Both the position numbers and the translations under genes were made by a program. Positions 40,422 through 49,894 of a stretch of DNA of 64,000 nt are shown in pieces (within the stretch, counting starts at the first letter, position 1; every line of letters starts with the position of its first letter). The notes below the pieces were generated by a model, which was not told the origin of the DNA, searched no databases, and worked only from the letters and a program-made list of their open reading frames with translations. Source of the DNA: an uncultured Muribaculum sp. (GTDB lineage Bacteria; Bacteroidota; Bacteroidia; Bacteroidales; Muribaculaceae). The stretch covers positions 1-64,000 of the forward strand of contig CAJTSK010000012.1 in assembly GCA_910578835.1 (NCBI GenBank), in the 5' to 3' direction.

Positions 40422-43121
40422 ATGGCAGAAACAAGACATTATGAGGGACTTACTGAGGCGCAAGTCCTTGAAAGCCGTGATAAAAATGGCGTTAATATAT
40501 TGACTCCTCCAGTAAAGGAGTCATTGTTTATGCGCTTTTTGGGTAAGTTTAAGGATCCTTTGATAATGATTCTGCTTGTCGCCGGAGTACTTTCAATCGG
40601 TATTTCTTGTTATGAATATTATGGTCTTGGCGAGGGCGCACAAGTGTTTTTCGAGCCAATCGGCATATTTGTGGCAATACTCCTTGCTACCGGGCTTGCT
40701 TTTATATTTGAGGTAAAAGCCGACCGTGAATTTGCCATATTAAATCAGGTGAATGACGATGAGCCTGTCCAGGTGATACGCGGTGGCAACACAGTACAGA
40801 TACCGAAGCGGGATGTCGTCGTGGGCGATGTAGTGCTTGTCACTACAGGAGAGGAGATACCTGCCGACGGCAGGCTGCTTGAATCATCGTCGCTGCAGGT
40901 CGACGAGTCGTCGCTTACCGGCGAGCCTATCTGCCCCAAGACCACTGATGAGTCTCACTTTGACTCCGAGGCAACCTTCCCGAGTGACCATGTGCTGCGT
41001 GGCACCAAGGTGATGGAAGGTCATGGCGTATTTGAAGTTACTGCCGTAGGCGACGCCACCGAAAACGGCAAGGTCTACGAGGCTACGCAGATTGACGATA
41101 GCGTCAAGACCCCGCTTAACATCCAGCTTGACGGACTTGGTAAGCTTATTTCCAAAATGAGCTACGGCATAGCGGCGCTCGTGATTGTAGGTCGCGTCGT
41201 GATGTATTTTGTCAATGGCGGCGATGCCGGTTTTGAATGGTTGGGCTTTCTTGCTTTCTTGCTCCAGACGGTGATGATTGCCGTGACGCTGATTGTGGTC
41301 TCTGTGCCTGAGGGATTGCCTATGGCGGTCACTCTAAGTCTGGCTTACAGTATGCGCCGCATGCTGCGCACCAACAATCTTGTGCGCAAGATGCACGCGT
41401 GTGAGACAATGGGTGCCACTACGGTCATCTGTACCGATAAGACCGGTACGCTCACTGAAAATCAGATGCGCATATACAATACCGACTTTTTTGAACTTGA
41501 CGCGCAGAAGCTTGATGACTCCCCCGTGAGCAGTATCATTAAGGAGGGAGTGGCGGTAAATTCGACAGCGCAGCTCGATTTGACCGTACCCGACAAGCCT
41601 TCGGTGCTCGGCAATCCTACCGAGGGCGCACTCATATTGTGGCTGCGAGCCAACGGTGTCGATTACCGTGCCATACGCGAAAGTGTCACCACGGTAGAGG
41701 AGATTCCGTTTAACACGGAGCGCAAATACATGGCTACCGAAGTAATGTCAGCTGCTGTTCCCGGAAAGAAGATTATATATGTAAAGGGGGCGCCCGAGAT
41801 AGTATATTCTCTTTGTCAAAATGTGGCAGGCGAAGTCAGCAAGGAGGCGATTGACAAGATGCTTCTTGATTATCAGAACCAGGCTATGCGCACTCTCGGC
41901 TTTGCCTATCAGATAGTAGAGCCTGGTGAAGAGGTGATAAAAGATGGTCAGCTCGTTGCCGGACGCCTGATATTCATGGGCGTTGTGGCTATTTCCGACC
42001 CCGTCAGGAAAGAGGTGCCTGCTGCAGTCAGGGAGTGTATCGATGCCGGTATCGCCATTAAGATAGTTACCGGCGATACTCCCAACACAGCCAAGGAGAT
42101 TGCTCGCCAGATAGGTCTGTGGGACAGTAATGACGGCGAACACAATGTAATCACCGGTCCTGAATTTGCCGCTCTTTCCGATGACGAGCTATATGACCGT
42201 ATCGACGATTTCAAGATTATAGCGAGAGCGCGTCCACTCGACAAGAAGAGGCTTGTCGAGACGCTTCAGAAAAAGGGCAATGTCGTGGCTGTGACAGGCG
42301 ACGGCACCAACGATGCTCCTGCCCTCAAGGCGGCTCATGTCGGTCTGTCGATGGGCGACGGCACAGCTGTTGCCAAGGAGGCGAGCGACATTACTATTGT
42401 CGACAATTCATTTGCCAGCATAGGGCGTGCAGTGATGTGGGGCAGGTCGCTGTATCTCAATATCCAGCGTTTTGTGCTTTTCCAGATGACTGTCAATGTC
42501 GTGGCGTGTCTTATTGTGCTTGCCGGTGCGTTTATGGGCTCCGAATCGCCGCTTACAGTCACCCAGATGCTGTGGGTCAACCTTATAATGGACACATTTG
42601 CGGCTATGGCGCTTGCCTCGCTTCCGCCGTCGGAATCGGTGATGAAAGACAAGCCGCGCGACCGCAATGCCTTTATAATCACAAAGGCGATGGGTGCCGA
42701 CATCATAGGCACCGGTGTGGCGTTTTTCCTTCTTCTCTTCGGGTTGCTCTATATATTCCAGCACACCGATGTCACTTCGCTGACCAATCTTTTCCCTGTA
42801 CATTTCGACATGGCGTTACACAACCTGTCGCCTTACGAGCTAAGCGTTTTCTTCTCGATATTCGTGTTCCTGCAATTCTGGAATATGTTCAACGCCCGCG
42901 CCTATGCTACCCGCCGTTCGGCGCTTCATCTCAAAGGATGCTCCGAATTTCTTTTCATCTCTCTGACAATCCTTGTCGGTCAGATAATAATAGTCGAGAT
43001 AGGTGGCGAGATGTTTAATGTTGTGCCGATAAAGGTCATTGACTGGGTTTTGATTATAGGTGTCACCTCGGTGGTGCTGTGGATTGGAGAGCTGATACGA
43101 CTTTTTGAAAAATCAAAGTAA
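40422..43121 (+). CDS. Calcium-translocating P-type ATPase, PMCA (P2B) type
   Basis: 899 aa. The N-terminal cation-ATPase domain is followed by actuator motif SSLTGEP, the M4 ion-binding segment VVSVPEGLPMAV (P2B-like VPEGLP), the phosphorylation site DKTGTLT with D339, nucleotide-binding VKGAPEIV, GDTPNTAKEIARQIG, and the hinge TGDGTNDAPALK. About ten membrane helices including the four C-terminal ones. It lacks an obvious C-terminal calmodulin-type extension. It probably exports Ca2+ from the cytosol. Confidence 0.93.
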   Translation: MAETRHYEGLTEAQVLESRDKNGVNILTPPVKESLFMRFLGKFKDPLIMILLVAGVLSIGISCYEYYGLGEGAQVFFEPIGIFVAILLATGLAFIFEVKADREFAILNQVNDDEPVQVIRGGNTVQIPKRDVVVGDVVLVTTGEEIPADGRLLESSSLQVDESSLTGEPICPKTTDESHFDSEATFPSDHVLRGTKVMEGHGVFEVTAVGDATENGKVYEATQIDDSVKTPLNIQLDGLGKLISKMSYGIAALVIVGRVVMYFVNGGDAGFEWLGFLAFLLQTVMIAVTLIVVSVPEGLPMAVTLSLAYSMRRMLRTNNLVRKMHACETMGATTVICTDKTGTLTENQMRIYNTDFFELDAQKLDDSPVSSIIKEGVAVNSTAQLDLTVPDKPSVLGNPTEGALILWLRANGVDYRAIRESVTTVEEIPFNTERKYMATEVMSAAVPGKKIIYVKGAPEIVYSLCQNVAGEVSKEAIDKMLLDYQNQAMRTLGFAYQIVEPGEEVIKDGQLVAGRLIFMGVVAISDPVRKEVPAAVRECIDAGIAIKIVTGDTPNTAKEIARQIGLWDSNDGEHNVITGPEFAALSDDELYDRIDDFKIIARARPLDKKRLVETLQKKGNVVAVTGDGTNDAPALKAAHVGLSMGDGTAVAKEASDITIVDNSFASIGRAVMWGRSLYLNIQRFVLFQMTVNVVACLIVLAGAFMGSESPLTVTQMLWVNLIMDTFAAMALASLPPSESVMKDKPRDRNAFIITKAMGADIIGTGVAFFLLLFGLLYIFQHTDVTSLTNLFPVHFDMALHNLSPYELSVFFSIFVFLQFWNMFNARAYATRRSALHLKGCSEFLFISLTILVGQIIIVEIGGEMFNVVPIKVIDWVLIIGVTSVVLWIGELIRLFEKSK

Positions 43122-43131
43122 GCTTCAATTA

Positions 43132-43163
43132 TTTGCAATTGCGGCGCGGAAGTAGTAAATTTG
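43132..43163 (+). promoter_or_regulatory. Promoter of pyrB
   Basis: TTTG (43132-43135), a 20-base spacer and TAAATTTG (43156-43163), a complete match to the local promoter pattern. Confidence 0.8.
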
Positions 43164-43191
43164 CGTTGTCAAACAATCATTTCCGACAGTG

Positions 43192-44133
43192 ATGAATAGT
43201 AACAGCCTCGTCTCCATTTCCGATATCAGCAAGGAGGAGATTTTGCGCCTGCTCAATCAGGCACGCTATTTTGAGGAGCATCCTAACCACAGGATACTCG
43301 AAGGCAAGGTCGTGGCAACTCTGTTTTTTGAGCCCTCAACCCGCACAAGACTAAGTTTCGAGACCGCGGTCAACCGTCTTGGTGGTCGTGTAATAGGCTT
43401 TTCCGACGCGAGCACAACCAGCTCGTCAAAGGGGGAGACTCTAAAAGACACAATCAAGATGGTAAGCAATTACGTCGACCTCATTATCATGCGCCACTAT
43501 CTTGAAGGAGCGGCACGTTATGCTACCGAGGTGACCGACGTGCCGGTTATCAATGCCGGCGACGGAGCCAACCAGCATCCGTCGCAGACCATGCTCGACC
43601 TGTATTCAATCTACAAGACACAAGGTAAACTTGAAAACCTTACCATAACCATGGTCGGTGACCTGAAATATGGCAGGACGGTACACTCGTTGCTTATGGC
43701 GCTCCAGTATTTCAACCCCACATTTAACTTTGTGGCATGTCAGGAGCTCCAGATGCCCAGGGAATACATACGCTTCTGCGACGAGCATGGCATCAAATAT
43801 CACGAGTACACCGAATTTTCACCGGAGGTAATCAATAGCAGTGACATCCTCTACATGACGCGTGTACAGCGTGAGCGTTTCACTGACATCATGGAATATG
43901 AAAAAGTGAAAAATCTATACAATCTCAACGCTGCGATGCTTGAAAATTCACGCGATAATCTGCGTGTGCTTCACCCGCTTCCACGTGTCAACGAGATTGA
44001 CCAGGATGTAGATGACAGCCCCAAGGCTTATTATTTCCAGCAGGCTCAAAACGGTCTGTATGCCCGACAAGCCATCATTTGTCGTGCATTAGGTATTGAC
44101 ATCCCTCAAATAGAAAATCATGACAACGACTAA
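43192..44133 (+). CDS. pyrB: Aspartate carbamoyltransferase catalytic subunit
   Basis: Carbamoyl phosphate + aspartate to carbamoyl-aspartate in pyrimidine synthesis. 313 aa from ATG 43192 (a GTG three bases earlier is not needed). The carbamoyl-phosphate site FEPSTRTRLSFE, NAGDGANQHPSQTMLDLY and HPLPRVNEID are all present. The 3' end overlaps pyrI by 14 bases; together they form the class B (c6r6) holoenzyme. Confidence 0.97.
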   Translation: MNSNSLVSISDISKEEILRLLNQARYFEEHPNHRILEGKVVATLFFEPSTRTRLSFETAVNRLGGRVIGFSDASTTSSSKGETLKDTIKMVSNYVDLIIMRHYLEGAARYATEVTDVPVINAGDGANQHPSQTMLDLYSIYKTQGKLENLTITMVGDLKYGRTVHSLLMALQYFNPTFNFVACQELQMPREYIRFCDEHGIKYHEYTEFSPEVINSSDILYMTRVQRERFTDIMEYEKVKNLYNLNAAMLENSRDNLRVLHPLPRVNEIDQDVDDSPKAYYFQQAQNGLYARQAIICRALGIDIPQIENHDND

Positions 44134-44581
44134 GAAAGAACTCGCAGTAGCGGCATTGCGCAACGGCACGGTGATTGACCGCATACCATCGTCAGCATTG
44201 TTTAAGGCTGTAAAGATACTCGGTATCGAGAAACTTGACAAGCACGTGACTATCGGAAATAATCTCGATTCGAAAAAGCTCGGCACAAAAGGTATAATAA
44301 AGGTTGCCGATACATTTTTCCCCGACGATGTGATAAACAGGATTGCTTTGATTGCACCCACTGCAAAGATTAATATCATCAATGATTTTGAAGTCGTGGA
44401 GAAGTCGTCGGTCACTTTGCCGCAGACTATTGTGGGGATTGTAACATGTGATAATCCGAAGTGCATCACAAATAATGAGCCGATGAAGACCCGCTTCGAG
44501 CTTGTCGACCCTGAAAAGCGTGTGATAAGGTGTCATTATTGCGGACACTCTGTGAGTGCAGAGGATGCCCATATAAAATAA
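44120..44581 (+). CDS. pyrI: Aspartate carbamoyltransferase regulatory subunit
   Basis: 153 aa allosteric subunit: an N-terminal nucleotide-binding domain (GTVIDRIPSSALFKAVKILG) and a C-terminal zinc domain with four cysteines (CDNPKC then CHYC). It starts inside pyrB, which points to translational coupling and equal production of the two subunits. Confidence 0.96.
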   Translation: MTTTKKELAVAALRNGTVIDRIPSSALFKAVKILGIEKLDKHVTIGNNLDSKKLGTKGIIKVADTFFPDDVINRIALIAPTAKINIINDFEVVEKSSVTLPQTIVGIVTCDNPKCITNNEPMKTRFELVDPEKRVIRCHYCGHSVSAEDAHIK

Positions 44582-44595
44582 ATATCCACTGACTG

Positions 44596-45168
44596 ATGGC
44601 GCGACAAATCTGGAAACCGGGTACGATGATTTATCCCTTGCCGGCAGTATTGGTGTCATGCGGCACTTCGGTCGACGACTGTAATCTCATTACTGTGGCG
44701 TGGACAGGAACCATATGCACCGACCCTGCTATGTGCTATATATCAGTGCGTCCGTCGCGTCACAGCTATGATATTATAAAATCCACGATGGAATTTACCA
44801 TCAACCTTACTACCGAGGCGATGGCACGTGCTACCGACTGGGCGGGCGTCAAGTCGGGAAGCGAGTATGACAAATGGCGTGAGACAGGGCTTACCCCTGT
44901 AAAAGGAGTCAAGGTAAGCTGTCCCTATGTGGAGGAGTCGCCATTGTCTATCGAGTGCCGTGTCAAGGAGATTGTACGCCTTGGCTCTCACGACATGTTT
45001 ATAGCCGAGGTGCTTGGTGTCTTGGCCGACGAACGCTATATCGATCCCGTTACAGGTGCGTTCAGGCTCAGTGATGCCGGATTGCTCGCCTATAGTCACG
45101 GCGCATACTACCACATGGGTGAGGAGATCGGTCGATTTGGCTGGTCGGTAAAAAAGAAAAAACAGTAA
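44596..45168 (+). CDS. Flavin reductase-like FMN-binding split-barrel protein
   Basis: 190 aa. It shows the flavin-reductase-like pattern: YPLPAVLVSCGTSVDDCNLI, VAWTGTICTDPAMCYISVRP, FTINLTTEAMARATDW and LGSHDMFIAEVLGV. The family binds FMN and includes NAD(P)H:flavin reductases, but many members have unknown partners. It lies 14 bases after pyrI and 22 before glyA, probably in one operon. Confidence 0.88.
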   Translation: MARQIWKPGTMIYPLPAVLVSCGTSVDDCNLITVAWTGTICTDPAMCYISVRPSRHSYDIIKSTMEFTINLTTEAMARATDWAGVKSGSEYDKWRETGLTPVKGVKVSCPYVEESPLSIECRVKEIVRLGSHDMFIAEVLGVLADERYIDPVTGAFRLSDAGLLAYSHGAYYHMGEEIGRFGWSVKKKKQ

Positions 45169-45190
45169 TAATTTAATATACATTTAATTA

Positions 45191-46471
45191 ATGGAAAGAG
45201 ATAACCGCATTTTTGATATCATCGAGCGCGAGCATCAGCGTCAGAAACATGGTATCGAGCTTATTGCTTCTGAAAATTTTGTCAGCGACCAGGTTATGCA
45301 GGCCATGGGTTCTTGCCTGACTAACAAGTATGCCGAAGGCTATCCCGGTCACCGTTATTATGGCGGTTGCCAGGTGGTGGATGAGGCTGAGATGCTTGCC
45401 ATCGACCGCGTAAAGCAGCTTTTTGGTGCTGAATATGCTAATGTACAGCCCCACTCGGGCGCACAGGCTAACATGGCTGTCTTTATGGCTTGCCTTAAGC
45501 CGGGCGACAAGTTCCTCGGTCTTAATCTTGCTCATGGCGGTCACCTTTCTCATGGCAGCCCTGTGAATTTTTCCGGTCTTATGTTTGAGGCTCTTGAATA
45601 CAATGTCAAGGAAGACACCGGACTGGTTGACTATGACCAGATGGAAGAGGTGGCATTGCGCGAGCGTCCCAAATTGATTATCGGTGGTGCAAGTGCCTAT
45701 TCTCGCGAATGGGATTATGCACGCATGCGTAAGATTGCCGATGAAATCGGTGCGATTCTTCTTATTGACATGGCACATCCCGCCGGTCTTATCGCTGCCG
45801 GTCTGCTTGACAATCCTGTGAAGTATGCCCATATCGTTACTTCTACCACTCACAAGACTCTCCGCGGTCCGCGTGGTGGTCTTATCCTGCTCGGCAAAGA
45901 CTTTGAAAATCCCTGGGGCAAGACCAATAACAAGGGAGAGGTACGCAAGATGTCGGCTCTTCTTGACTCAGCTGTATTCCCCGGTGTGCAGGGCGGTCCG
46001 CTCGAACATGTAATTGCAGCCAAGGCTGTGGCATTTGGTGAGGCTCTTCAGCCCTCGTTCAAGGATTACCAGACACAGGTGAAGAAAAATGCTGCCGTAA
46101 TGGCGCAGGCTCTTGTCGACAAAGGCTATAAGATTATTTCAGGTGGTACCGACAACCACTGTATGCTTGTCGACCTCCGTACCAAGTTCCCCGAACTTAC
46201 CGGTAAAGTGGCTGAAAAGGTGCTCGTAGAGGCTGACATCACAGCAAACAAGAATATGGTGCCGTTTGACTCACGCAGTCCTTTCCAGACTTCAGGTATC
46301 CGACTCGGTACTCCCGCTATCACTACCCGTGGCGCCGATGAGGCTCTGATGGGCGAGATTGTGGAGATGATTGACACAGTGCTCAGCAATCATGACAATC
46401 CCCAGGTGATTGCCTCTGTACGCGAGAAGGTCAACAAGACCATGGAGTCTTATCCAGTATTTGCCTATTAA
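45191..46471 (+). CDS. glyA: Serine hydroxymethyltransferase
   Basis: PLP enzyme interconverting serine and glycine and making methylene-tetrahydrofolate. 426 aa; the PLP lysine is K222 in STTHKTLRGPRGG. Other signatures are IELIASENFVS, TNKYAEGYPGHRYYGGC and DSRSPFQTSGIRLGTPA. It is followed by a good terminator. Confidence 0.98.
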   Translation: MERDNRIFDIIEREHQRQKHGIELIASENFVSDQVMQAMGSCLTNKYAEGYPGHRYYGGCQVVDEAEMLAIDRVKQLFGAEYANVQPHSGAQANMAVFMACLKPGDKFLGLNLAHGGHLSHGSPVNFSGLMFEALEYNVKEDTGLVDYDQMEEVALRERPKLIIGGASAYSREWDYARMRKIADEIGAILLIDMAHPAGLIAAGLLDNPVKYAHIVTSTTHKTLRGPRGGLILLGKDFENPWGKTNNKGEVRKMSALLDSAVFPGVQGGPLEHVIAAKAVAFGEALQPSFKDYQTQVKKNAAVMAQALVDKGYKIISGGTDNHCMLVDLRTKFPELTGKVAEKVLVEADITANKNMVPFDSRSPFQTSGIRLGTPAITTRGADEALMGEIVEMIDTVLSNHDNPQVIASVREKVNKTMESYPVFAY

Positions 46472-46483
46472 TAACTTTTATAG

Positions 46484-46515
46484 ATACGGTCACGCAACCG
46501 GCGTGACCGTATTCT
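46484..46515 (+). terminator. Terminator of the pyrB-glyA operon
   Basis: ATACGGTCACGC (46484-46495) pairs perfectly with GCGTGACCGTAT (46501-46512) around a 5-base loop. The T tract is short (TATTCTCTCC). Confidence 0.7.
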
Positions 46516-46522
46516 CTCCCTT

Positions 46523-47245
46523 ATGTTAGTACTATACCGTATATATCAGCTTTTTATCATGGCGCCGATATTGCTCGTCGCCACGATTTTCACTGCTACC
46601 GTCACTATCTTGTTGAGTAGTGTAGGTCTTGGCCGATGGGCGGGATATTTCTTCCCTCACTGGTGGGCGCGTCTGTTCTGTATCCTTACGTTGGTGAAAG
46701 TGACGGTAAAGGGCAGGGAAAATGTAGACCCTGACACATCTTATGTATTTGTCGCCAATCATCAGGGTGCCTACGACATTTTTTCAATCTACGGATATCT
46801 CAACCACCAGTTTCGCTGGATGATGAAACGCTCGTTGGAGAAGATTCCCCTTGTGGGCTATTCCTGCAAGGTGTCGGGTCACATTATGGTTGATAATTCA
46901 TCGCCTTCGGCGACAAAGATGACCATGGAAAAAGCGGAGCGACAGTTGCAAGGCGGCATGTCGCTCGTCGTGTTTCCTGAGGGAGCACGCTCATGGGACG
47001 GCAATATGCGCCCGTTTAAACGCGGCGCTTACATGCTTGCTGTTGAATTCGGCTTGCCGGTGGTGCCTATCACTATCGACGGCTCATTTGATATTATGCC
47101 GCGCTTCAAGCGCATACCTCACTGGGGTCATATCATTCTGACTATTCACAAGCCTATCGAGGCGGTGGATGGTCGTCACGACCTTCAGTCGCTGATGAGC
47201 GAGAGCTTTGAGGCTATAAATTCGTCACTCCCTTCACGTGGGTGA
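46523..47245 (+). CDS. 1-acyl-sn-glycerol-3-phosphate acyltransferase (PlsC family)
   Basis: 240 aa with an N-terminal membrane segment (about residues 9-33) and the acyltransferase motifs NHQGAYD (H-x4-D) and FPEGARSWDG, plus VPITIDGSF. It makes phosphatidic acid or acylates a related lysolipid at the inner membrane. The start codon lies only 7 bases after the preceding terminator's T tract. Confidence 0.92.
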   Translation: MLVLYRIYQLFIMAPILLVATIFTATVTILLSSVGLGRWAGYFFPHWWARLFCILTLVKVTVKGRENVDPDTSYVFVANHQGAYDIFSIYGYLNHQFRWMMKRSLEKIPLVGYSCKVSGHIMVDNSSPSATKMTMEKAERQLQGGMSLVVFPEGARSWDGNMRPFKRGAYMLAVEFGLPVVPITIDGSFDIMPRFKRIPHWGHIILTIHKPIEAVDGRHDLQSLMSESFEAINSSLPSRG

Positions 47246-47283
47246 CAATTACCTTATTTTTAAAACTATTACAGTGTATATAA

Positions 47284-49146
47284 ATGGAAAAATTTAAATC
47301 TATTCTGCCTGCTATAGTCATGTTAGGTGCCGCTTTTCACATTTCTGCGGCAACCGTTGATTACGGCTATTGTGCCGACGAGCCCGAAGTGTTCGCGGCA
47401 AGTGCCACCGGAACTACTAACTATGCTGTTATTCAGATTCCTGCTGATATTGCAGCTAAATATGCCGGTGCGTCGATTACAGGAATCAAACTAATGTGTC
47501 AGACCTATACATTGAATAATGTGGAGGTTAACACCGTCGAGGCTTTTGTGACCGAAGACCTTGATGACTTCAATATGCTTATCTCCAAAGAGGCGGTAGT
47601 TGAAGGCAAAGTGTGGGACTCTGTAGAGTTTGACGAGCCTTATGTGATTGCCGGCGACAAGGATGTATATGTTGGTTACGGCATGAAGGCTAACCGTGCT
47701 GCTGAAACTCTGCCAATAGCTTTTGATGCCGGTCCCGCGGTGCCGTTTGGCGACATTGCCGGATATACTAATGGAAGAGGTAAATATTTCTGGGAGCATG
47801 CAGGTGACTCTGATTACGGTAATGTGCTCGTGAGAGCTGTCATCGAGGGCGATAATCTGCCTGAAGGTGACCTGTCGGTGCTTTCATTTTCAGGTCTGGA
47901 TATTGTTAAGCCCGGAGAAGAGTTTTCAGTATCAGGCTTATTGTTTAACCCCGGAGCTTCTGCGGTAGGAGCCTATACGATTTCATGTCGCTTTGATGGT
48001 AAGGAAATTGCTTCCAAAACCGTTGAAGCCGGACTCGTGTCAGGTGGCGTTTCGGCATTCTCTTTTGATGCTATTTATATAGAAGAAAGAAAGGAAGCGG
48101 AACTTTCAGTAGTCGCTGTTGTCGACGGTCAAGATATAGCGTCGGCAGGGTATACGCTTGATTGTACAGACGCGATGCTACCGCGCACTGTGCTTGTCGA
48201 GGAGTTTACCACCGCCGCATGTGGCAACTGTCCCAATGCTCACCGCTCCCTTGCTACAGTGAGCGCCGAGCGTGATGATATGATTATAGTAGCCCATCAT
48301 TCCGGTTATGGAACTGACAGCTACACTACTGCTCTCGACCAGGCTTATCTCTGGTTTTATCAGACAGGCAGCTGGGCTCCTGCATTAATGGTTGACCGCG
48401 TTAATTTCGGTGACTATGGTGCAAAGGCTCAAGTAGGCATGAGTATGCAGCCTACCCCCGGTCCGGTATTCATTGTGTCGTCGACCGATGATGTCAAGAA
48501 GTTTGTGAATCTTGCCGCAGAGCGTTATGCGTGGCTTGACGTAAACATCGACTACACCTACGATCCTGACACACGTAAGCTTGATGTCGAGGTGTCGGGT
48601 ACTCCCGTTAAGGTACTTGACGAGTGGACTAATCCGGCTGTGAGCATATTCCTTGTAGAGCGCTCTGATGTCGGTTACCAGTCAGGTGGAGGTGGCAATT
48701 ATACTCATAGCCACATTTTCCGCGAAACTCTTACCGGCGACCTTGGCTCGGCCATTGAGCTTAAAAAGGGCGAGCCTTACTCTTTAAAGGCTTCTACAGT
48801 GATTAAAGAAAAGCTTGATGCCGGCGACCTGGATATCGTGGCTTTCGTAGGTAATTCCAATTCTGAGGATGCCAATGATTGTAAGGTATTTAACGCTGCA
48901 TCGGTAAAGATTGACACTCCGTCTACCGGCATTGATGCAGTGACAGGCTCTGCTGTCACCGTTGACGGCGGCGAAGGGGTGATAACCGTCGAAGGCGATT
49001 TCTCCAAGGCGCTTGTCTACGCCCTCAATGGTGTGGAAGTGGCTGTACTTGACGGTGCAGGCGCGGTGAATGTAGCCGAAGGCGTATATCTTGTAAAGGT
49101 AATGACTTCGGGTGATGTCATTACACGCAAGATTGTTGTGAAATGA
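47284..49146 (+). CDS. Omp28-related secreted protein with C-terminal sorting-like domain
   Basis: 620 aa with a signal peptide (about 1-22). The middle holds an Omp28-type thioredoxin-like domain opening with LVEEFTTAACGNCPNAH (C-x2-C) around residue 303. The N-terminal 280 residues are beta-rich. The last 80 residues (VYALNGVEVAVLDG...GVYLVKV...RKIVVK) resemble the C-terminal sorting domain of type IX secretion cargo. Function unknown; family members are outer-membrane or surface proteins. Confidence 0.82.
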   Translation: MEKFKSILPAIVMLGAAFHISAATVDYGYCADEPEVFAASATGTTNYAVIQIPADIAAKYAGASITGIKLMCQTYTLNNVEVNTVEAFVTEDLDDFNMLISKEAVVEGKVWDSVEFDEPYVIAGDKDVYVGYGMKANRAAETLPIAFDAGPAVPFGDIAGYTNGRGKYFWEHAGDSDYGNVLVRAVIEGDNLPEGDLSVLSFSGLDIVKPGEEFSVSGLLFNPGASAVGAYTISCRFDGKEIASKTVEAGLVSGGVSAFSFDAIYIEERKEAELSVVAVVDGQDIASAGYTLDCTDAMLPRTVLVEEFTTAACGNCPNAHRSLATVSAERDDMIIVAHHSGYGTDSYTTALDQAYLWFYQTGSWAPALMVDRVNFGDYGAKAQVGMSMQPTPGPVFIVSSTDDVKKFVNLAAERYAWLDVNIDYTYDPDTRKLDVEVSGTPVKVLDEWTNPAVSIFLVERSDVGYQSGGGGNYTHSHIFRETLTGDLGSAIELKKGEPYSLKASTVIKEKLDAGDLDIVAFVGNSNSEDANDCKVFNAASVKIDTPSTGIDAVTGSAVTVDGGEGVITVEGDFSKALVYALNGVEVAVLDGAGAVNVAEGVYLVKVMTSGDVITRKIVVK

Positions 49147-49274
49147 TATTGCCGGCTGACTTTAATTATTAGATAAAAAATTTGGTGGTTTATATAGGAA
49201 ATTTATTAAATTCGCAGTATGAAGAGACGCGGTGACGCGCGCCTTGCTAAAGATGATAATAAAACCTTGATATT

Positions 49275-49820
49275 ATGATATTCAATTTCCGACTTGTGTC
49301 AGATGAAGTTGACAACTTCCGACGCGAAATCAATATTGATGCCGACGCTACTTTTCTTGACCTCAGAAATGCGATATGCGACTCGGTAGGATACGACAAA
49401 AACCAGATGTGTTCATTCTTTCTCTGTGACAATAACTGGGAGAAAGGCAAAGAGATTACTCTTGAAGACATGGGGTCCGACTCCGATGAGGATATTTATC
49501 TGATGGACGAGACTGTGTTGAGCGATTTTATTGATGACGGTCAAAGACTTATATTCGTGTTTGACTATATGACCGACCGTTGTTTCTTTATCGAGATGAA
49601 GAAGAGCATCCCGGGCAAGAATCTTAAGGATCCGGTATGTGTGGCTTCGATGGGAGCCGCTCCGGCTCAGATGATGGACATCGATGAGTTTGAGGCAAAG
49701 AGTGCCGGGACTGTCGCTCAAGGCGCCGATGATTTTGACGAGGATTTTTACGGCAGCGACGAGTATAACGATGATGAGTTTGATGCCGCCGGATTTGATG
49801 AAATGACATTTGAAGATTAG
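49275..49820 (+). CDS. pRiA4b ORF-3-like domain protein
   Basis: 181 aa, cytosolic and acidic. The segments NFRREINIDADATFLDLRNA, SFFLCDNNWEKGKEI and LIFVFDYMTDRCFFIEM follow the pRiA4b ORF-3/IS1096 TnpR-like fold known from plasmids, IS passengers and many Bacteroidetes chromosomes. The tail (about residues 150-181) is Asp/Glu/Tyr-rich and probably disordered. Function unknown. No IS ends were seen around it. Confidence 0.85.
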   Translation: MIFNFRLVSDEVDNFRREINIDADATFLDLRNAICDSVGYDKNQMCSFFLCDNNWEKGKEITLEDMGSDSDEDIYLMDETVLSDFIDDGQRLIFVFDYMTDRCFFIEMKKSIPGKNLKDPVCVASMGAAPAQMMDIDEFEAKSAGTVAQGADDFDEDFYGSDEYNDDEFDAAGFDEMTFED

Positions 49821-49851
49821 ACGGAAGTCGGTTTGAATAAACTTTTAAAAC

Positions 49852-49894
49852 TCCGTGGTCGTTAATTAAAAGTCAACGACCACGGAATTTTTTT
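49852..49894 (+). terminator. Strong terminator-like hairpin touching the kup start codon
   Basis: TCCGTGGTCGTT (49852-49863) pairs perfectly with AACGACCACGGA (49875-49886), followed by seven T (49888-49894). The next base is the A of the kup ATG (49895). Confidence 0.85.

Noticed and set aside
49219..49278. 19-codon frame overlapping the start of the pRiA4b ORF-3-like gene by ATGA
   Set aside because: Attractive as a coupled leader peptide, but there is no supporting feature such as repeated regulatory codons or a terminator.
49275..49820. pRiA4b ORF-3-like gene as part of an insertion element
   Set aside because: No terminal inverted repeats or target duplication seen around it; the domain is common as an ordinary chromosomal gene.
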